From assembly GCA_010015675.1 (NCBI GenBank), contig ML977030.1, positions 233,539 to 297,538 on the forward strand: a stretch of 64,000 bases of DNA. The letters are read 5' to 3'. Positions within the stretch are counted from its first letter, which is position 1, and every line of letters begins with the position of its first letter. Source of the stretch: Byssothecium circinans (taxonomy: Eukaryota > Ascomycota > Dothideomycetes > Pleosporales > Massarinaceae). Both the position numbers and the translations under genes were made by a program. The notes under the pieces were generated by a model. It did no database searches. It saw only the letters and a list, made by a program, of their open reading frames with translations, and had not been told where the DNA came from. Shown in pieces: positions 32,740 to 41,649 of this stretch.

Positions 32740-33579
32740 GTTCTTGACAAGAGGCACCCAGGCCACCGTGTATCCACTAAGTTCATCATCCATTTTGGCC
32801 CACCAGCCGCGATCCTGCTTAGAAAAGAAACAACGAAGGATTTCCATTTCGTCGGTATGCCGCCCACGCCCCTAAGCAGCCGAATCGAGTGCGCGAAGGA
32901 AAGGCCATGGCAGCGACATAATGTTACTCGGAGGGGTTTGCCGTGTACGGCCGCCTTTGCCTGCACGGATTACAAAGTGCAAGGCAGGACCTTGGATAGG
33001 GTTGTGCTCGAATTGCGAGGTGTGAGGACTATGAACATCGAGGGGAAGTTGGTTCCTAACCGCTGCGATCCGTACAGCTTGTATGTCTACGTGCAACTGT
33101 CGCAGTGCTGGTTACTAGAAGGCATAACTCTGCTATCTAAAGTGCAAGAAAGGAACATAGTGGGCAACATACCATGTATGTCAAAATTTCGCCACACAAA
33201 CGTTGTAGGCGATCACACGTGATATCGGTAGTGGCGTAGAAAGCTCTGACGGTTCATATTGCGCATGGTCCATTTGTGATTCGGGGTGAAGGGCTGCAGA
33301 CTGAAGAATAAATGAGAGTGGTGTATAACATGTATAAGCATGGTTGAGGCATGAAGAACGGTAATATTGGGCCTTTATTTTGACGGTGGCTAGGATGAAA
33401 GGGATGAAATTCATGTATCAAGAGAGAACCCGCAAAGGTTAGACTATTATATAAGCGTTGGCCCAGTGCAAATGACTGTCGTAGCAGTTATTGTTCATCT
33501 CTCACATCAAATCTATTTAGCTCATGACAACTGAACCAGTTACATTACTGATGTACACGACCTAAACACCTGAACTAAT

Positions 33580-35709
33580 CTACCACGTCCCCACCTTTTC
33601 AGCGGCCGCAAACGTCTTCATCGCAATGGTGTATGCATCGTCCGCGACACGCTGGCAAGGCACTCTACCATCAGGGTCCTTGGGAGATGTCTCCACCACG
33701 GCGTCAAACCGCTTCTTCGCGAGCTGAAATATCTCATGGAGAGCCTTCAGATTGAGGAAAAATGCTTTTGAACCTCGCGACTTTTTGATAGCCACAAGCT
33801 CACTGTTCATCGAGCGAACCAGCTCAGCCCAGATAAGAAGCTCCAATAAGGCGTCCTCATTCGGGAATTGCATACCTATCCTCATTGGTAGGCCTTGGGC
33901 GCGAAATTTTTCGAGCACCTCCGAAACGATTCCGTACCAGTAGGGCTCTACAGCCTGAGTCTGGAAGCGAGTCCATGCTTCATGCATGCAGACATCAACG
34001 AGATCCTTTATAGTTCGTAGCTGAACTGCGGCAATCTGCTCTTCGAAGGAGCAGACTATAATCTCATCTTGCTGTGGAAGCTCAAAGTCAATCGCACGCC
34101 GGTCCGGAAGATCAGTAAGCCGCTTCCTCCCAAAGATCAGCACTCTGTCCAATTCAATACGTTCTTTCAAGGGTCTGTGGCATAGCGGAACTTCACATTC
34201 CGGACAATAGCCGGCCTCCCCATCAAAGCATCGGAAGTGGTCCTCAATGCACTCTTGATGCACGAAGTGGCCGCATTTGATAATCTGCATAATGGTTTTC
34301 TTCTTTCGTAGATGGAATGGAGCCTTGCAGACCTTGCAGCTTCCATCTTCGGAATATGGGTTGAAGCTCTGACTGAGCCTTAGACCGTCCCAAAGGAAAT
34401 TATATTGACTGATCAATTGGGAGGCTTGCACATCAGTACCGTGATTACCCGCAATCAGTTTCTTCCCATTGCGTGTGGAGACGCGCTGGTTCGATTGCTT
34501 CGGGACCGGAGGTGATTCCACATTTTCCAAACCCTCCGGCTTCTCGTGGAAGTTGTTCAGGCTATGTAGCGGAAATGAATCTGGTATCGAATGGACTGCA
34601 TCTTCTCCTTCGTCGGTAACTGATCCTACCAAAGGGTGGAACCTCCTATGCTCATTTTGCTCCTGAAGATCTGCGATGTCCTCATGGGTCGTGCCAAAGG
34701 TAGCTACCGCGGGATATTTGTAAGGCTCTCTAGTCTCTGTCGGCTGCTTCCCATTTACACCTTCATCCACGATCGTGGGTGATCCATAAGGGTGCCTTGG
34801 TTGACTAAGTCCTGTTTCCGTTGCTGGCTCTGGCACTAAGTATTCCTCTTCCCAAAAGCGAGTCCCTGGCTCCTGTTGCGCATCTCCTGACAAATCTGGC
34901 TTCAAGATTGCATCTGAATCTCGCCTTCTGCTCCTTCTTGACGCTACTTGTGGCGGTGGCATGTCAGGGAAGTATGTGCTAGCGCGAGTCCTGTCTTCCT
35001 TGTTGCAAACCTTTGCATTTGGATATAGTAAAAAGTATTTAACAGCCCCAGCGTACGTGCCAGGTTGCTTAATTGAAGCAGTCGTTGACCGAAGGTGCTC
35101 CTCATAGCCACATCGGCACACGATATCTCTGTCCGGATGAACGAAGTGGTAGCTCCACTTTGGATGAGCCATTGTATTGAAGACTTCACGGGCCACCCTT
35201 CGGTCATCTCTTGTACAAGTCAAAGTTGTAGGCTGCAGCATGAACCACTTCGCCGCTCCATCGTATGTGTCGTTTGGATACACAGGCGTCGATTGCCCAT
35301 TGTGACGCTCAAAGTTCCGACATCGACATACGATAATTTGGTCGGCGTCAATACAATGGTAACGCCTGGTGAAACTCTGGTACTGTCCTTGGAACGTCAG
35401 GCCCTGCCACTCCGACTTTTTGCAAACATTGCGATTATGGAAGTCCATCCATACCCGAACTATGATCTCGAGCTGTAAGTCATCATCCATGGCTAGACGC
35501 CAATAGCTATGGTCTCGCTCCTTGAGGCAGCGGCATATGACGTCTTTCTCTCCGGTTGTGAAATGGAGATAGCCGAGCTGGACGGGCAGACAGGTTGCGC
35601 TCTCCCAGGGTTCGAGCTCTTTGGGCTTCTTCTGCTTTTGCTCCTTAGCCTGGCGGTCGATATTGCTTGAGAGGGGGAAGTCTAATGCTTCCGTTTGTCG
35701 GACTGCCAT
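33580..35709 (-). CDS. RING-H2 protein with three N-terminal Cys-rich repeats
   Basis: A 709-aa single-exon protein from ATG at 35709; the frame extends only to a GTG at 35730. Residues 45-245 contain three copies of a roughly 70-residue unit. Each has an aromatic-rich start, then (D)IIVCRC or DVICRC (59-61, 128-130, 198-200), then a W/Y-F-x-L/M stretch and a later VC or TC (96, 165, 235) followed by a D/E-R pair. I do not recognise this unit. A polar linker of 200 residues follows, then a RING-H2: C458, C461, C479, H481, H484, C487, C502 and C505 (core CGHFVHQEC). The C-terminus is helical. The Cys spacing suggests each repeat is itself a small metal site or disulfide-free Cys cluster. A predicted E3 ligase whose repeats bind a substrate. 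Confidence 0.75.
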   Translation of the reverse strand: MAVRQTEALDFPLSSNIDRQAKEQKQKKPKELEPWESATCLPVQLGYLHFTTGEKDVICRCLKERDHSYWRLAMDDDLQLEIIVRVWMDFHNRNVCKKSEWQGLTFQGQYQSFTRRYHCIDADQIIVCRCRNFERHNGQSTPVYPNDTYDGAAKWFMLQPTTLTCTRDDRRVAREVFNTMAHPKWSYHFVHPDRDIVCRCGYEEHLRSTTASIKQPGTYAGAVKYFLLYPNAKVCNKEDRTRASTYFPDMPPPQVASRRSRRRDSDAILKPDLSGDAQQEPGTRFWEEEYLVPEPATETGLSQPRHPYGSPTIVDEGVNGKQPTETREPYKYPAVATFGTTHEDIADLQEQNEHRRFHPLVGSVTDEGEDAVHSIPDSFPLHSLNNFHEKPEGLENVESPPVPKQSNQRVSTRNGKKLIAGNHGTDVQASQLISQYNFLWDGLRLSQSFNPYSEDGSCKVCKAPFHLRKKKTIMQIIKCGHFVHQECIEDHFRCFDGEAGYCPECEVPLCHRPLKERIELDRVLIFGRKRLTDLPDRRAIDFELPQQDEIIVCSFEEQIAAVQLRTIKDLVDVCMHEAWTRFQTQAVEPYWYGIVSEVLEKFRAQGLPMRIGMQFPNEDALLELLIWAELVRSMNSELVAIKKSRGSKAFFLNLKALHEIFQLAKKRFDAVVETSPKDPDGRVPCQRVADDAYTIAMKTFAAAEKVGTW

Positions 35710-36319
35710 GATGTCAGGCACAACGGTCACAGAAAATGTAATGAGAGTGAGGTTGTTGGTTATTTAAATATGAATTTTCGTGAAGAAATTTTCTGTGTTG
35801 TGCACGTAAAAAACACTGTGTGAGACTTGTCGGTTGAGCTGATTGTCGGGTTCTTGATGTTTGTACGTCGAGTTTGACACAATGTTCAACGACACGCAGT
35901 GTCTCACAGTAAGCTTGCTCGCACTTAACGATCGTAATGGACGTCAATCTCGCTCGCATTATACATGTATCATTATATTAACCTTAAGCAGAGAAACAGA
36001 ATTTTTCGTATTTCAGAATGACAGACACTCAGTGACCTTCTAAATACTCCACAACATGTTGACGGCAAGCCCCGGCCACCAACTTCATTTCCGCAGATTG
36101 AAATATTGCCAACTCATCACCTATTACCATTGGCATTAAGTGTTGGGTTGTCATCAGCATAATGAACTCTGCTACGAGCCCAAGGTCATTGGCTTACCTC
36201 ACTTCTCAAAATATCGCCTCAGTCGTAACTAACACGCCATTGCTGTTCTCCCAAATCTTCCCTCGCAATATTATCTGCGGCGATGTCGAACCCACCGCTC
36301 GATCACATTTGCATGGGCT

Positions 36320-36670
36320 CTAAGCACCGGGTACACTTTCGGAGAGTACGTGCAACACATCCTCAATCAACAGCGCTTCGCACAGATCCCAGAATTTGTC
36401 GAAGATTAAGGAAACTCTCAAATGCAGATACCGAACTCTACTCTTCACCATCCGCCATGTTCTCCAACTATTCTTCCAGGTACATTTAAGCCCAGAGCCT
36501 TCTTCGAAATGCATAGGTATAAGGATATTAAACCTTGATATTAGTACTTCCCTGAGCTGCAGCATGTCTTGAATATGCGTGGTGAGTGTCTGCAGGGACA
36601 ACTGATTCATAGAGCTTTTGAACACGAGCGTTCTAAGAACAGCAAATTCTGCTCCGGGAAGGTGGAGAGC
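36320..36670 (-). CDS. Possible exon of an unknown gene or gene fragment
   Basis: From a plausible acceptor (CCGTAG, 36671-36672) the minus strand reads an open, protein-like sequence (GAEFAVLRTLVFKSSMNQ, HIQDMLQLREVLISRFNIL, SLIFDKFWDLCEALLIED) to a stop at 36320. It is helical, with no recognised domain. A short Ser/Thr-rich frame at about 36930-36756 could be a preceding exon, but no donor joins it in phase. Probably a relic or an incomplete gene. Confidence 0.25.
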   Translation of the reverse strand, partial: ALHLPGAEFAVLRTLVFKSSMNQLSLQTLTTHIQDMLQLREVLISRFNILIPMHFEEGSGLKCTWKNSWRTWRMVKSRVRYLHLRVSLIFDKFWDLCEALLIEDVLHVLSESVPGA

Positions 36671-37066
36671 CTACGGTAGGTATATCTCAGACCGAGAAAA
36701 CATGCGAGATGGAGCAGGCGCTCTCGAGTAACAGGTCGGTGCTTTTTACTCTTGGCTATGTATCATCTTCCATTCCTTTTCTCCTACTCTCCAAGGTTTG
36801 GGTGGCTTGTGGAAAATTTGCTGTGGCAGACTGAGACCTTAACGTATCGATGAGAAGCGGGTCTGTAGGTACATAATGAGTGCCAGCGCTCTCGCAAGAC
36901 GTTGAAAAACACATTTCGCTCGATAGCACAGAAGACAATTGAGGGATATCAAACCATCTGCGTCGGGTGGCCGGGCGAAAATTCGTGCCAAAGACCGCCT
37001 ACTTTGTGTGCAAACGCGCGCGCGCGCCTGTTTTAGCGCTAAGCTCCCACTTCTTCACCTAATCAC

Positions 37067-37073
37067 TATAAAA
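37067..37073 (+). promoter_or_regulatory. TATA-like box of the 37144 gene
   Basis: TATAAAA lies 71 bases before the ATG and is followed by a pyrimidine-rich, ACCC-rich leader typical of fungal transcription starts. Position and sequence fit a core promoter. Confidence 0.45.
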
Positions 37074-37143
37074 TCCCGCCTCTCGCTTTCCAAATCCTCC
37101 TCACCCACCTCACCCACACCCCCACAACCCTACCGCTTACACA

Positions 37144-38268
37144 ATGCCTCCTCGTCGTCGTCGTAATCAGCAGCATTCAGCTGGCGGTTCGTCTGCAGTG
37201 GGCCCTGCCAATCACCGAGATGCTTCTTCCTCTCAACGTCAATCCTCTGGGCTCCACCGTCCAGCGGCCGATTTCGAGACCCGCGGAGAGTTCTTGTGGT
37301 ATGGGCTTGAGCAGTTGACGCAGTTGCCCTCAGACTGCGACCCTAGCTGCCCAATCTGCCTGGAGCCTTTCAACGGAGCAGCCGCTTTCAACAACGTTGA
37401 TCAGCGCTTCCTACGGCCACGTTCCTGCGGTCATGTCTTCCACACTGCTTGCTTGTGCACCTGGCTAGCCGAGCCACACAAGCGCACATGCCCCTTCTGT
37501 CGCCATGAGTTCTTCACGCATGTTGAAGATCTGGCGCTGATGAATAGGGTCCAGTCAGTGGAAGATGATCTTGAAATTCTGCAGGAAGAGTATTCAGAAC
37601 TGCAGGACGACTACGTAAATCTGCAGGGCGCGAACTTTGAACTGCAGGATGAAAACTCAGATTTGCATGACCAGATCTCCAACCTGCATAATAAGATCTC
37701 AAACTTTAGTGCAAGGTCGTCAAGGGTGACGCAGGAACAACTGACGACGACGAGGGCCAGATTAGACTCCGCAAACGCTCAGATCGCAACACTTAGCAAG
37801 GAAAGGGATTCTCATCGGGGGCACTTGCGATGGCTGGCAACATATTTTGGGTCGGCCGGTATTCCCGGTCCTTACAACACGTTTGGATTGGGCCAAACCC
37901 CTGAACAGACCTCCGAATACTTTCGTCAAGGAAGGCATCACGCATGGCCGAGTGTACAGCTCCAGTGCAACTCCCAACAGGAGATGGATCTACAGCTTCA
38001 GCCCAACCCTCAACAGGACGAAGAGCATTTTGCTAACCTGAGAAAGAATTTCGTGCTGTCCTTGGTTGCGGACGACCAGAACTTGAAGTCGTCCGATGAC
38101 GGTAGGCGGCAAATGTCTCCAGAACCCACCCCGACTCCACGCTGGACCATGTTCCCGGAAAACCGCCCGAACTATTCTGCTCCACCATTGTCCTTTTCTA
38201 ACGACCCTCCAGATGATCCACTGGACCCGGAAGGAGACGTGATAATGGGAGATGGCTGGTTTGACTGA
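37144..38268 (+). CDS. RING-H2 protein with repeat-built coiled coil
   Basis: A 374-aa single-exon protein from ATG at 37144. A basic start (PPRRRRNQQ) is followed by a Ser-rich stretch. The RING-H2 has C69, C72, C95, H97, H100, C103, C116 and C119 (core CGHVFHTAC, then LCTWLAEP), ending CPFCRHEFF. Residues 130-230 form a coiled coil in which a 7-residue unit with Leu at the same place recurs (LQDDYVN, LQGANFE, LQDENSD, LHDQISN, LHNKISN). The rest is polar, Pro/Gln-rich, ending in an acidic GDVIMGDGWFD. The coiled coil suggests dimerisation. This is the most canonical RING of the window and a strong E3 candidate. Confidence 0.8.
   Translation: MPPRRRRNQQHSAGGSSAVGPANHRDASSSQRQSSGLHRPAADFETRGEFLWYGLEQLTQLPSDCDPSCPICLEPFNGAAAFNNVDQRFLRPRSCGHVFHTACLCTWLAEPHKRTCPFCRHEFFTHVEDLALMNRVQSVEDDLEILQEEYSELQDDYVNLQGANFELQDENSDLHDQISNLHNKISNFSARSSRVTQEQLTTTRARLDSANAQIATLSKERDSHRGHLRWLATYFGSAGIPGPYNTFGLGQTPEQTSEYFRQGRHHAWPSVQLQCNSQQEMDLQLQPNPQQDEEHFANLRKNFVLSLVADDQNLKSSDDGRRQMSPEPTPTPRWTMFPENRPNYSAPPLSFSNDPPDDPLDPEGDVIMGDGWFD
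37579..37704 (+). repeat. 21-base tandem repeat encoding heptads
   Basis: CTGCAG recurs at 37579, 37600, 37621 and 37642, exactly 21 bases apart, and diverged units (TTGCAT, CTGCAT) continue at 37663 and 37684. Six in-frame units encode six heptads of the coiled coil, showing that the coiled coil grew by minisatellite expansion. Confidence 0.8.
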
Positions 38269-38565
38269 TTACGGAGACAGTGTCGACGGCGTGACTACAA
38301 CAAAAGGCGCCTTCGGCTCAGTGTGCTCTGCCTTGGTTGCGACGCTACAATGTTTGCTACTCTGGTCAACGGTGGGAGTGGAGGTTTGTGGGAGAACCTT
38401 CTGTGTTCAAAATACCACCTGGGTACTAATCAACGGATGCATTTACATTGTATGTGGACAGAGTTAGAAAATCAACGAGGAGTTTACAATGTATTGTACC
38501 TTCCTACGAAAAAACGTGAATTACGCCTGTACATTGTGAGTTTACAACATCTACCACTGCATATC

Positions 38566-38610
38566 GTTAGTGGTTCACAAAGTACAAAGCACTTTTGTAC
38601 ATCCACTAAC
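38566..38610. repeat. Nested inverted repeat (imperfect hairpin)
   Basis: GTTAGTGG at 38566-38573 pairs with CCACTAAC at 38603-38610. Inside it GTACAAA (38582-38588) pairs with TTTGTAC (38594-38600) around a 5-base loop. It lies about 300 bases after the stop of the 37144 gene. It could be a MITE end, a structured 3-prime region or chance. Confidence 0.45.
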
Positions 38611-39422
38611 ATAATGGGGCTATCAACAAACAAACTCCCTTCCCACCCATGAACACTTCCTTGCTAACAGCTTAGAGCTCATCTCTTTGAATTTCTGCAT
38701 GCGAAAAGCGAGTGCCGAATCTACACAGAGGCATGCTAGGTTAATAATGCGAAACATGAAAGCTCCCAGCGTGTAATGGTGCGTATCCCACGCCACCAAG
38801 TCTTCCACTCTAACTGCCTTCTGATATGGCTAGAATCTCACTCCACCCGCCCATGTGCCGAACTGTTCTCTTTAACTTGACTTAATTACCTTAGTCCGTG
38901 ACACAGTTTCGGAGCACTGAACATAGTGCCACAATCAGGCTGTCCTCGCAATCTTAGTAACTAAGGAGCGGCTTCTCTCTGAGGATAAAGTGAATAACGA
39001 CTGCGGGAGGAGGATTGTATGCACAACGTTTTGTTGGAGCTTAATGCGAGCTTCGAAGAGGAATTGGTGTAGGACACTATCTAGCAGCTACGTCTCGATG
39101 CCTCTCACTAAAAGGATCAGTGCGCTCGGCGATTAGCATAAAAGTGAGTGCGACAATGTAGGTTCTTGGGGTGAATGAGAAGCTGGGTATCATAATCAGG
39201 GCTTTATGGCTCGCTGCTGTTTGGTCGTTGGCGGCCTAACTAGGTAAGACAATAGAAGACTTCCTTTTCTAAAAAGTTAACTCTTGTCATGTATTGATAT
39301 ACCCGTGCATAATAATAAAATCTTCATCTCTACGCCAAATTTGGCACCTTACAATTTAGGTGAAACAGTATTGCTAGTGACTACAGTGAGTACTAGAAGC
39401 AACGAGGGGAATGTGTTTCTGT

Positions 39423-39628
39423 CCATCTTCCCATCTTCCCATCTTCCCATCTTCCCATCTTCCCATCTTCCCATCTTCCCATCTTCNNNNNNNNNNNNNN
39501 NNNNNNNNNNNNNNNNNNNNNNNNNNNNNNNNNNNNNNNNNNNNNNNNNNNNNNNNCCATCTTCCCATCTTCCCATCTTCCCATCTTCCCATCTTCCCAT
39601 CTTCCCATCTTCCCATCTTCCCATCTTC
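39423..39628. repeat. Satellite of 8-base units (CATCTTCC) containing an assembly gap
   Basis: CATCTTCC is repeated without error on both sides of 70 N bases (39487-39556). The true array length is unknown. Both strands remain open across it, so frames reported through it are artefacts of the repeat. It lies about 320 bases before the RING gene at 39944. Confidence 0.95.
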
Positions 39629-39943
39629 AGGGCCCCATCGAGTAGATCGAAACGTATCAAAGTATCCAGATTCGTGTTCCGCTTCCCATGTTGAATTGAA
39701 CAAGCCTGAGCAAGATTTTTGGTGAAAGTGTGTTCCTCAAAACATAGCAGCGATAAACATGTTGACACTGATACAGGTGCTGCAAACCGCGATTGTGATT
39801 TCAGCTTCGATTGATCCTGCGTCATCATCTTTTCGCGCATTTGTTTCCTCACTGAGCTCGACCTGGCATACGACACAGCCCGAAAGGTAGATCCTATTCA
39901 ATCCCCGAGCCACATACCAATCCACAACATCCAAACTGTCCAC

Positions 39944-40609
39944 ATGCCTCAAGCAAACGCGCCCTTGGCCGACCAACTCGAGCCAATCCGCGAAATCACT
40001 CAGGCCACAGACGAAGCGAAATGTCCCATCTGCTACAGCGCCTGGATCCCCATGAAGCGCATCGAGAAAGAGACAGAGAAAGCCACAACCGAGCAGCGCA
40101 CCCTCTCCCCCGCCGAAGCCAAAGCCATAGGCTTCACCAACATCACTGTGCCCATCACGGTCGACGTCACCAACAAGTCCATCGCCGTCTACGAGACGCC
40201 GACGCCTCGCGAAGCTCTCCCGGACACATTCTTCGCCCGCGTCAAGAAGTGCGGCCACATCTTCCACACAGACTGTCTTGACACTTGGCTGAGCTCGAGG
40301 CTTCAGCCTCGGTCATGCCCCATGTGTCGAGACCTGTTACCGCTTCGCACGGTATATGCTCTGTCGGGGTCGTTTCAGCAGAACTTATGGCGACTGCTGA
40401 TGCCCCGTCATCGCGAGATATCCCCTTATATTGACATACCCCGTCATCTCGCGATATTTCGGATACCCCCTCGTCACGAGAATGATGCAGTCCATCTGGT
40501 CCCGGGTAGTGCTCCAGATCGTGCTCAGCAATTGCACCACGCTTTGGCTGCTGCACAAGCCGAAGACGTGTTCGATATGGATCTTCAACTGCCACGATTG
40601 TTTGAATGA
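39944..40609 (+). CDS. RING-H2 protein with a long inter-ligand loop
   Basis: A 221-aa single-exon protein from ATG at 39944. Zinc ligands are C27, C30, C103, H105, H108, C111, C125 and C128 (core CGHIFHTDC, then LDTWLSS). The loop between the second and third ligands is 72 residues and includes LSPAEAKAIGFTNI, a stretch also found, diverged, in the pseudogene at 57.8-58.2 kb. The C-terminal 90 residues hold short repeats (PRHREISPYIDI, PRHLAIFRI, PPRHENDAV) written by imperfect DNA repeats at 40401-40490. A predicted E3 ligase, and the last intact RING gene before the conserved region starts. Confidence 0.75.
   Translation: MPQANAPLADQLEPIREITQATDEAKCPICYSAWIPMKRIEKETEKATTEQRTLSPAEAKAIGFTNITVPITVDVTNKSIAVYETPTPREALPDTFFARVKKCGHIFHTDCLDTWLSSRLQPRSCPMCRDLLPLRTVYALSGSFQQNLWRLLMPRHREISPYIDIPRHLAIFRIPPRHENDAVHLVPGSAPDRAQQLHHALAAAQAEDVFDMDLQLPRLFE
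40401..40490 (+). repeat. Imperfect tandem repeats inside the RING gene
   Basis: CCCCGTCATCGCGAGATAT is followed 38 bases later by CCCCGTCATCTCGCGATAT, then a shorter CCCCTCGTCACGAGA copy. Each carries a TCGCGA-like or GTCACGA-like palindromic core, and they encode three Pro-Arg-His units at the same spacing. Confidence 0.55.
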
Positions 40610-41649
40610 TTTGGACAACACGTGCGTATCCTGCGAAAGTCGGCATAAGCTTGGAACTCTGTCCAGTACGCCCAGGAGAATTATGCAAACTGAGACGCTA
40701 ATCAACGCTCACGGACGTGGGACCCAGACGGTTTTTAGCAAGGGCAATATTGGACTGCGAGTGTCACGGCTGCGGGTATGAAAGAATGTCACTGGTTCTG
40801 ATGCGATTTATTGATGTGGGAAGGAAGCATCTAGGAGCTTCCAAATCACTGTTTCGGGGACCTCTCCACGCCCTTGGGTGTCATGTCTAGCTATAGTTTG
40901 AGAGATACAAAACCATGAAACCGTCCTGCAGTGTACCATCTGTTAGGTCTTTAAGGCCTCGCCCGTTCGGCTCCTTCATTTATTGAGGAAACTCCTAGGA
41001 TCCACCAGTTTTTCCGGCTACAGAGGTAGCAATTGCCATGAGAAGGGATAAGTTCAATTCATACATACGCAGGTGAGGGTAGTGGTTGGGAATGGTGCGA
41101 TAGGCTCTGACTTGATATGAGCGGGAGCAATGGTGAGAGTGGTTTCTATGTCATTGAGAAGGCTGGTATCGTCAGTTATGGGGATGATGGTGTGAATTGG
41201 CGGATGGGCAAGACTCAAGTTCTCCTCTTTGGGTTAGACTCCGACTGTATTAACAGGAAATGGAAAAGGTCTGTTCAGTACTTCTAGCGCGCGGAACATA
41301 AGGAGACCGGGATACCTACTACGGCATCCCAGGTATGGAATGAGATGGCGAGAATGAACGATCACTCACATTCCAGCTCCAACTCCCGAATCACGCATTA
41401 AGCCCCAGGTCTTCAGTCAGGCGCTCCTGAAAGGAAACCATAGAAATTGCTGCACTAGTTCATGCGATAGTAGAGACAGTGAACCCATGCCAACCAAACC
41501 CCAGCTTTTCCCACTTAAGAGACAGACCCACATGTACAGATACAGCGCTGAAGCAATATATACAGCGAACGGCGCAGGGATGCACGCATTCAAACTCCAA
41601 CCCTATCCAATGAAACCACACGCGCCATCTCTTTCCAATCCCAAACCCC
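40610..41649. other. Intergenic region without supported gene
   Basis: Downstream of both the RING gene (plus) and RCF1 (minus), so a convergent region. I see only short frames and no RNA gene. Confidence 0.4.

Larger units (their letters stand above)
31699..32751. repeat. 12-base target-site duplication flanking the insertion
   Basis: The left copy is at 31699-31710 and the right copy at 32740-32751, identical in all 12 positions. The bases just outside the pair differ. The helicase reading frame resumes at the right copy with RHPGHR, so removal of one copy plus the insert restores a contiguous conserved region. Confidence 0.75.
31339..33174 (+). mobile_element. Helitron/PIF1-type helicase remnant, interrupted
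   Basis: Two plus-strand pieces match successive parts of the fungal Helitron-associated PIF1-like helicase. 31339-31710 carries RRIPWESVITAVTPLNRNRW, IPAVFMFVPGMLVIV and NTHQELKLVNGAAYTALD. 32740-33174 carries KRHPGHRVSTKFIIHFGPPA, TTKDFHFVGMPP, PCTAAFACTDYKVQGRTL and DPYSLYVYVQLSQCWLLEG. The ATPase motifs I and II expected further upstream are missing, and the linking region inside the first piece is shortened. The element is therefore dead and fragmentary. Helitrons move by rolling-circle replication and often carry gene pieces, which is relevant to the duplicated genes around it. The two pieces are split by an insertion listed separately. Confidence 0.75.
38269..39943. other. Intergenic stretch with hairpin and satellite, no gene seen
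   Basis: Stop-rich in all frames. It contains an imperfect hairpin at 38566-38610 and the 8-base satellite with an assembly gap at 39423-39628; both are listed separately. No RNA gene is recognised. Confidence 0.4.

Noticed and set aside
39284..39876. Frames running through the CATCTTCC satellite and the N gap
   Set aside because: An 8-base repeat is open in several frames and the N bases have no meaning; no domain on either side.
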